A stretch of DNA of 10,547 nucleotides from an uncultured Micrococcaceae bacterium (GTDB lineage Bacteria; Actinomycetota; Actinomycetes; Actinomycetales; Micrococcaceae), in assembly GCA_937896705.1 (NCBI GenBank), contig CALBOC010000165.1, positions 1 through 10,547 on the forward strand, given 5' to 3'. The notes beneath the pieces are model-generated. The model saw only the letters and a list, made by a program, of their open reading frames with translations. It did no database searches and was not told the origin of the DNA. The position numbers were made by a program, and so were the translations under genes. Positions 6,574 to 10,547 of this stretch are shown in pieces. The stretch's first letter is position 1, and each line of letters starts with the position of its first letter.

Positions 6574-8673
6574 ATGGTGACGACGATTCCCGATACCACG
6601 GAGCTCATCTCCGATGAAGTGCTAGGTGGGCTGTCGATGGGAGCGCTCCAGGCGCTCCAACTACGTGTGGCCAAGCGCCAATATGACAAGCTCACGGACC
6701 CGATGGCGTATCACGAATTCACTCGCCACTCCCTGGCCGCGCCCAGCGACTGGAGCACCACCTGGGGAACGCCCGCGGCGGATGAGGCCGTGGGATCAGT
6801 TGGAAAACATGCCGGACCAACACCCGAAACGCCAGAAGATTATTACAACACGCTGCCAGGAATGGTCGACAACCTGGTGACCACCCTGCGCGTCCAGGAC
6901 GCGATGGTATCGAACCTGACCGGTTTAGCCGATCGGGCCTATGATCTCGATCGCGACACCGTGCTCGGAATCCCGGCGTCGGTGAACTTATTCAAAACCG
7001 GAAAACGTTGGTTGGCAGACCGTTTCCAAGTCGACACCCGTCAGATGGGGAAACACTATGCTCGGGCCGAGTTGATCGCTGCTGAACCCGCCACCATCGC
7101 CGGGGTCGGACAGGATCCGGTACTACCCAAGATGGCCCAAGCCTATGCCGCCGGGACTATCCCGTCGGAAAATATCGACCGCATGACGCAGATCGCCAAA
7201 AGGTTTTACGATTTCTATCTCGCGGTAGGTCTGACTAGAGACAACGCGACCGAGATCCTTCAGTCGATGGACTCGGTGTTCGCCGACGCAGCCCAGCGCA
7301 TGACCGCACCACAATTGGCCGACGAATCGACAGCATGGCTTAACCAGATCGCCCACATCGTTGATCCAGATGGTCCCCCACCCGAAGAACGCCTCACGAA
7401 AGTCAGCAACACACTGCGCACGCGGATTATCCACGGAAAACTCCACCTCAACCTCGTGACCGATGTGGTGAACGTAGAACTGATTGAGGCACTTATCCTG
7501 GCAGGACTGAACTTCAAAGCCAACCAAGACAAGTTCCGACAAGATACCGACACCCAAGACCCCCGCGACTCCGCCGGAGAAGCCCCAGACGTAGCCAGTC
7601 AAGCTCCTGTCGATGCGAAGGACGATCCCGACGAGCCGGAAGAGCACAACCCTGGGTTATTCAATGGACTGGACCTCGGCGGGCCGACTCCCTACAACAC
7701 AGAGATGTCGGCAGAAGAACGGTTGGCGTTATTTCAAGACCGGATGGACGATGCGGTGAACGATCCCGCGACTTTCGTTGAAACCGATCAGGGAGAACCA
7801 GTCAGCCGTGAAGAGCTTCGCAAACTCGACCCGAGAAGCCGAGCAGAAAAAGCCCACGATGTGTTCATCACGATGCTTAAAGCCCAAGGAAAACGTTCCC
7901 CCGGTGCAGAGGGAATGCCGGAATATAAACGTGCACCCGCCATCCTATGGACCGTGATGGATTATGAGACCCTGATACGCATGCAACAAAAGCGGCTCAA
8001 GCCAAATTTCTATATTGATACAGAACATCAGCGACCACCCGGTCTCAACGGGTTCGCTCGAGGCGCTCCAGCATCAATGCTTCCGCTGCAAAACGCCGGC
8101 GATGAAGCTATACCCTCGGACATCCCTGATCCGGAAACCTATTCCGACCCGGACCCGTTATTAGCTCCACCCTGGTGGAGGCACGCCCGAGAACACGACC
8201 CACCGGACGACGCAGACCCTTCGGACACAACAGGAACACGTCGCGGCCATCCTTATGTTTCGCACCGATTCCAAACGGGTTCGGTCTCGCCTGCCGCCGT
8301 ACTGCAGGACTTATGTGACGCCAAAATTATCCCAGCGATCTTTGACCAAGCCGGCGTCCCGCTCTTCCTTGGCCGCGGCAAGCGGGTCTTTAGCGACGAC
8401 CAAATCCTCGCCGCTGGCATGCGAGGTGGATGCCGTGGACCGGGGTGCCGAGTCCCTCCGGTGTGGACTCAAGGACATCACGCCCAGCATTGGCTCCACG
8501 ACGGTGACACCGACATCACCAACCTGATCCTGCTCTGCAACGCTTGCCACACCAAGGTTCACCAGGGAGTTTGGACGCCGACCTGGAGCCAAAAAGGTGT
8601 GCTCTACTGGATCCCAGCCCAATGGTTGGACCCAACACAAACCCCCGTCAGAAATACCTACTGGGATAACTGA
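6574..8673 (+). CDS. DUF222 / HNH endonuclease domain protein (13E12 family)
   Basis: A 699-residue protein of the actinobacterial 13E12 type: an N-terminal DUF222 region (about 15-320, continuing at about 378-470 and 560-620) and a C-terminal HNH nuclease domain. The HNH part shows C620 and C625 (CRGPGC), HHAQHW (635-640), N650, LCNACH (654-659) and H663, i.e. paired zinc-ligand cysteines around the catalytic histidine, all intact. Two low-complexity acidic, proline-rich segments (about 322-375 and 510-560) interrupt the DUF222 part and are probably disordered linkers. I chose ATG 6574; GTG 6565 in the same frame is an alternative. The frame stays open back to 6397, but that would overlap the S33 gene and the extra residues look like translated non-coding DNA. 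These genes are often multicopy in actinobacteria and their role is unknown; nuclease activity is inferred from the HNH residues. Confidence 0.88.
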   Translation: MVTTIPDTTELISDEVLGGLSMGALQALQLRVAKRQYDKLTDPMAYHEFTRHSLAAPSDWSTTWGTPAADEAVGSVGKHAGPTPETPEDYYNTLPGMVDNLVTTLRVQDAMVSNLTGLADRAYDLDRDTVLGIPASVNLFKTGKRWLADRFQVDTRQMGKHYARAELIAAEPATIAGVGQDPVLPKMAQAYAAGTIPSENIDRMTQIAKRFYDFYLAVGLTRDNATEILQSMDSVFADAAQRMTAPQLADESTAWLNQIAHIVDPDGPPPEERLTKVSNTLRTRIIHGKLHLNLVTDVVNVELIEALILAGLNFKANQDKFRQDTDTQDPRDSAGEAPDVASQAPVDAKDDPDEPEEHNPGLFNGLDLGGPTPYNTEMSAEERLALFQDRMDDAVNDPATFVETDQGEPVSREELRKLDPRSRAEKAHDVFITMLKAQGKRSPGAEGMPEYKRAPAILWTVMDYETLIRMQQKRLKPNFYIDTEHQRPPGLNGFARGAPASMLPLQNAGDEAIPSDIPDPETYSDPDPLLAPPWWRHAREHDPPDDADPSDTTGTRRGHPYVSHRFQTGSVSPAAVLQDLCDAKIIPAIFDQAGVPLFLGRGKRVFSDDQILAAGMRGGCRGPGCRVPPVWTQGHHAQHWLHDGDTDITNLILLCNACHTKVHQGVWTPTWSQKGVLYWIPAQWLDPTQTPVRNTYWDN

Positions 8674-8678
8674 CGGGG
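8643..8678 (-). terminator. 9-bp stem hairpin across the HNH stop codon, probable terC terminator
   Basis: CCCCGTCAG (8643-8651) and CTGACGGGG (8670-8678) form a perfect 9-bp GC-rich inverted repeat with an 18-base loop. It lies between two convergent genes and includes the last codons and the TGA (8671-8673) of the HNH gene. On the - strand the stem is followed by GTTTGTGTT, moderately U-rich, so it best fits an intrinsic terminator for terC, whose stop is about 35 bases upstream. On the + strand no T-run follows, so it would be weaker there. The long loop lowers confidence. Confidence 0.6.
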
Positions 8679-8684
8679 ATGTGG

Positions 8685-8706
8685 CTGGCCTCTTGAGGCA
8701 GACCAG
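8685..8706. repeat. Small inverted repeat GCCTC-TT-GAGGC between convergent genes
   Basis: GCCTC (8688-8692) and GAGGC (8695-8699) can pair, flanked by an additional CTGG/CCAG pair. It lies in the 39 bases between the HNH and terC stop codons, next to the larger hairpin. No T-run follows on either strand. It may assist transcription termination. Confidence 0.35.
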
Positions 8707-8712
8707 GACGTT

Positions 8713-10035
8713 CTAGTCTTTGACGTCTGAGGATTCAGCTCGTTCTGAGTCATCGGATTTGCCGTTGGTGTCGGGGGCTAGAACCGGACCGCTGGTACTC
8801 ACAATTTTTTGTGATGTTAGCGCTGGGATGCCCCGCCGGTTTGCATCTTCGAGGCGGGTCTCATGTCCGATTCTGATGATGGCAGACCACTGGTCTTTGT
8901 GCTCGATGAGTTCATCAAGATACCGGTGCTCGACTTCCTCAGCCCGGTGCGTCCAGTAATCCATTTTTTGCTCCGCAGTGGCGCGCTCTTCAGCCGAAGC
9001 GTCATGGGGCAGCTGCGTGTACCGGTGAGCGAATTTTTCTGCGTTCTGCAGAGCCCGGAGCGCTTTGCCCCGTGGACTGAGTAACGACCACACGATCGTG
9101 ACAATGAGAATGCCCACGATTACCAGCAGTGAGGTGCCGGTGCTTGGTTCGTGAACCGGTACATCTTGACCGTCATAGATGAAGGGCAGGTTGTTCTGGC
9201 TCAGCGCGTGCAACATGAGCTTGATACCAATGAACCCGAGGATCGCGGCCAGACCGTATCCCAGGTACACCAATCGGTCGAGCAACCCGTCGATGAGGAA
9301 GTACAGCTGGCGCAGACCCAATAAGGCGAACGCGTTCGCGGTGAACACGATGTACGGCTCTTGCGTCAGACCGAAGATTGCCGGAATCGAGTCCAGCGCG
9401 AAAATAATGTCCGTCGCACCGATTGCGACCATGACGAGCAGCATTGGGGTGACGAGGCGTTTGCCGTCAACCTTTGTGGTGAGCTTATCGCCGTCGTAGT
9501 GTTCTGAAACCGGCAGGATTTTGCGGGCGAATCGGACCAAGAAGTTATCGGCTTCTGATTTGGCTTCATCCGCCGAGGAGAATTCGGATTTCAGTTGCTG
9601 ACCGGCTAAGAGGAGCAAGAAAATACCGAAGATGTAAAAGGCGTCGGACCACCATTCGAGGATGGCGGCACCGGCAAGAATAAAGATCGTGCGACTGATC
9701 AGCGCGAACGTAATACCAAATAGCAGAACTTTCTGTTGGTATGGACGCGGCACATTGAAGCTGGTCATGATGATCATGAACACGAAAAGGTTATCGACCG
9801 ACAGGGCTTTCTCGGTAATGAAGCCGGCGTAGTACTCGACGGCGTAGTCGGTATCGCCGAGGATAAAGAACACCAGACCGAAGGCCAGTGCCAGTCCCAC
9901 GTAGATCGCCGACCAGATGGCCGCTTCTTTGATGGTGGGAGTATGAGATTTTCTGACGTGGAAAAAGTAGTCAAATATGACCAGGCCAATAATCACGGCA
10001 ATCGTGACAGCCCAAGTAAACCCAGTGATCTCCAT
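8713..10035 (-). CDS. terC: TerC/Alx-family integral membrane protein, predicted Mn2+ exporter
   Basis: A 440-residue inner-membrane protein of the TerC family. Members such as E. coli Alx and Bacillus MeeF/MeeY are linked to manganese efflux and to metalation of exported proteins. About eight or nine hydrophobic segments are visible, near residues 5-25, 38-60, 80-95, 103-125, 130-146, 195-222, 228-248, 255-277 and 302-320. The family's acidic intramembrane motifs are present: ITEKALSVDNLFVF (73-86, with E75 and DN81-82) and GATDIIFALDSIPAIF (206-221, with D209 and D215). Residues 321-440 form a long, charged, probably cytosolic tail beyond the core of about 320 residues, ending in a Ser/Asp/Glu-rich stretch. 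The gene follows uvrB on the same strand but has its own promoter and a leader matching the manganese riboswitch, which independently supports a manganese role. Symbol by family only. Confidence 0.9.
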   Translation of the reverse strand: MEITGFTWAVTIAVIIGLVIFDYFFHVRKSHTPTIKEAAIWSAIYVGLALAFGLVFFILGDTDYAVEYYAGFITEKALSVDNLFVFMIIMTSFNVPRPYQQKVLLFGITFALISRTIFILAGAAILEWWSDAFYIFGIFLLLLAGQQLKSEFSSADEAKSEADNFLVRFARKILPVSEHYDGDKLTTKVDGKRLVTPMLLVMVAIGATDIIFALDSIPAIFGLTQEPYIVFTANAFALLGLRQLYFLIDGLLDRLVYLGYGLAAILGFIGIKLMLHALSQNNLPFIYDGQDVPVHEPSTGTSLLVIVGILIVTIVWSLLSPRGKALRALQNAEKFAHRYTQLPHDASAEERATAEQKMDYWTHRAEEVEHRYLDELIEHKDQWSAIIRIGHETRLEDANRRGIPALTSQKIVSTSGPVLAPDTNGKSDDSERAESSDVKD

Positions 10036-10037
10036 GT

Positions 10038-10052
10038 AAGGGAGTCCTTCCT
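10038..10052 (-). promoter_or_regulatory. terC ribosome binding site and anti-aptamer segment
   Basis: On the - strand AGGAAGG (10052-10046) is the probable Shine-Dalgarno of terC, 10 bases before the ATG at 10035. The following ACTCCCTT (10045-10038) is perfectly complementary to AAGGGAGT (10170-10163) in the riboswitch core. A local CCTA/TAGG stem (10061-10058 with 10053-10050) would also hide part of the Shine-Dalgarno. Pairing of either kind would block initiation, so this looks like the expression platform of a translational switch. Confidence 0.6.
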
Positions 10053-10074
10053 AATTTTAGGTAGCTTCGAGTCC

Positions 10075-10172
10075 ACAAGTCTCTCCCCCGACGTAGATAC
10101 GGGGTCCGCACCCGGCCGAACTGCAATGTTCGACGTGCTGACGTGTACGGAGCTTTTGGGATACTCCCTTGT
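10075..10172 (-). promoter_or_regulatory. yybP-ykoY manganese riboswitch aptamer in the terC leader
   Basis: Read on the - strand, the leader has the yybP-ykoY layout. P1 is ACAAG (10172-10168) with CTTGT (10079-10075). The 5' strand continues as GGAGTA (10167-10162), matching the conserved GGGGAGUA loop. The 3' strand is preceded by GAGAGA (10085-10080), the position of the conserved G-A-rich strand before 3' P1. Inside, GCAC (10138-10135) pairs with GTGC (10111-10108) and encloses GTCGAACAT (10134-10126) and CCGG (10115-10112), corresponding to the family's GUCGUCAAU and CCGG. TCCC (10161-10158) can pair with GGGA (10087-10084). This aptamer binds Mn2+ and typically precedes mntP, alx/terC-type and P-type ATPase genes, which fits terC. 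The match was made by eye against the known consensus. Confidence 0.8.
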
Positions 10173-10181
10173 TCGGATCAG

Positions 10182-10190
10182 ACTATACCA
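10182..10190 (-). promoter_or_regulatory. Extended -10 promoter of terC
   Basis: On the - strand TGG followed by TATAGT (10190-10182) is a good extended -10 (TGNTATAAT type). No strong -35 lies 16-18 bases upstream, which an extended -10 can tolerate. The predicted start at about 10175 falls directly at the first base pairs of the riboswitch P1, so the promoter and leader predictions support each other. Confidence 0.65.
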
Positions 10191-10230
10191 GGAAAACTGC
10201 TTGAAGCACGACGGAGACTCGAGTCCTGGT
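10187..10230. repeat. 7-bp inverted repeat around the terC promoter upstream region
   Basis: On the - strand ACCAGGA (10230-10224) and TCCTGGT (10193-10187) are perfect reverse complements 30 bases apart; the second arm runs into the extended -10. A 10-bp palindrome, GACTCGAGTC (10225-10216), overlaps the first arm. These could be a regulator site or part of uvrB transcript processing or termination; no T-run supports a terminator. Confidence 0.3.
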
Positions 10231-10247
10231 TGAACAAGCTTTCGTAA

Positions 10248-10547
10248 CTAGGCGTGACCTTCGCGTTGCATGTCGCGGAGCTCTTTTTTCAGTTCGGATA
10301 CTTCATCACGTAACCGTGCGGCGAGCTCGAAGTTGAGGTCTACAGCTGCCTGATGCATCTGATCCGACATCTGCTGAATCAGATCGGAGAGGTCTTTGGC
10401 CGGCACTGCTGCCAGCTTGGCGACCTTCCCGTCTTCGTCTGTCATTGCGGCACGTTGTTGCTCCTCGGTGATAGCTGCGGTGTAGCCACGTTTGCCCATG
10501 CCGTAATCGAAACCAGTTTTGATGCCTGCCATACCGGACATGAGATC
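10248..10547 (-). CDS. uvrB: UvrB, C-terminal end (excinuclease ABC subunit B, partial)
   Basis: Only the last 99 residues are in the window; the frame is open to the right edge, so the methionine at 10541 is internal and not a start. The final part, from AKDLSDLIQQMSDQMHQAAVDLNFELAARLRDEVSELKKEL onward, is the UVR domain that UvrB shares with UvrC and uses to contact it: the pattern L..L...M..AA..L.FE.AA..RDE...LK. UvrB is the damage-verifying ATPase of nucleotide excision repair, acting with UvrA and UvrC. The stop is TAG at 10250-10248. No clear terminator follows, so some transcription may continue into the terC leader 213 bases downstream, adding to terC's own promoter. Confidence 0.92.
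   Translation of the reverse strand, partial: DLMSGMAGIKTGFDYGMGKRGYTAAITEEQQRAAMTDEDGKVAKLAAVPAKDLSDLIQQMSDQMHQAAVDLNFELAARLRDEVSELKKELRDMQREGHA

Noticed and set aside
1875..8673. A defence island made of the helicase and the HNH nuclease
   Set aside because: Both have helicase/nuclease parts, but they are separated by metabolic genes, the helicase is of a housekeeping Ski2-like type, and DUF222/HNH genes are common scattered actinobacterial genes; nothing else typical of defence is present.
6574..8673. Recent foreign origin of the DUF222/HNH gene from TTA codon use
   Set aside because: TTA leucine codons occur in the HNH gene but also several times in the helicase, so codon use does not separate it from its neighbours by eye.
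9736..10233. 165-codon + strand frame running through the terC start and the leader
   Set aside because: It is antisense to the TerC N-terminus and to the riboswitch; no ribosome binding site or family resemblance.

Overview
The window comes from a moderately high-GC chromosome that looks actinobacterial, most likely Micrococcales; the genus cannot be named from the sequence. Three things point there: a DUF222/HNH (13E12-type) gene, a DEAD/DEAH helicase with the long C-terminal region typical of the DUF3516 family, and several starts with no Shine-Dalgarno but a TANNNT hexamer 6-7 bases upstream, the usual sign of leaderless actinobacterial transcripts. There are no mobile elements, tRNA/rRNA genes or CRISPR arrays.

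Left part: about 200 non-coding bases with one inverted repeat, then a glyoxalase II/YcbL-like metallo-beta-lactamase-fold hydrolase (+). It converges on a trans-aconitate 2-methyltransferase gene, tam (-). Tam is divergent from a run of three co-directional genes (+): a Ski2-like helicase, an SSAT-like GNAT acetyltransferase and a proline iminopeptidase-like S33 hydrolase. The gaps between these three are 28 and 47 bases, and the last two have clear AAGGAG ribosome binding sites, so an operon is likely.

Middle-right part: a 139-base gap carries two near-identical GTTTTCC(A/C)CAG direct repeats 30 bases apart and a candidate promoter. It is followed by a 699-residue DUF222/HNH nuclease-like gene (+). 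This gene converges on terC (-). A 9-bp inverted repeat straddles the HNH stop codon and probably ends transcription between the two.

Right end: terC, a predicted Mn2+ exporter, lies downstream of the 3' end of uvrB, which runs off the window. The 212 bases between them hold an extended -10 promoter, a leader matching the yybP-ykoY manganese riboswitch, and an expression platform in which the conserved 5' aptamer strand is perfectly complementary over 8 bases to the segment between the terC ribosome binding site and its ATG. This suggests a translational ON switch for manganese efflux and is the most informative regulatory structure here. I saw no evidence for a wholly new multi-gene system.
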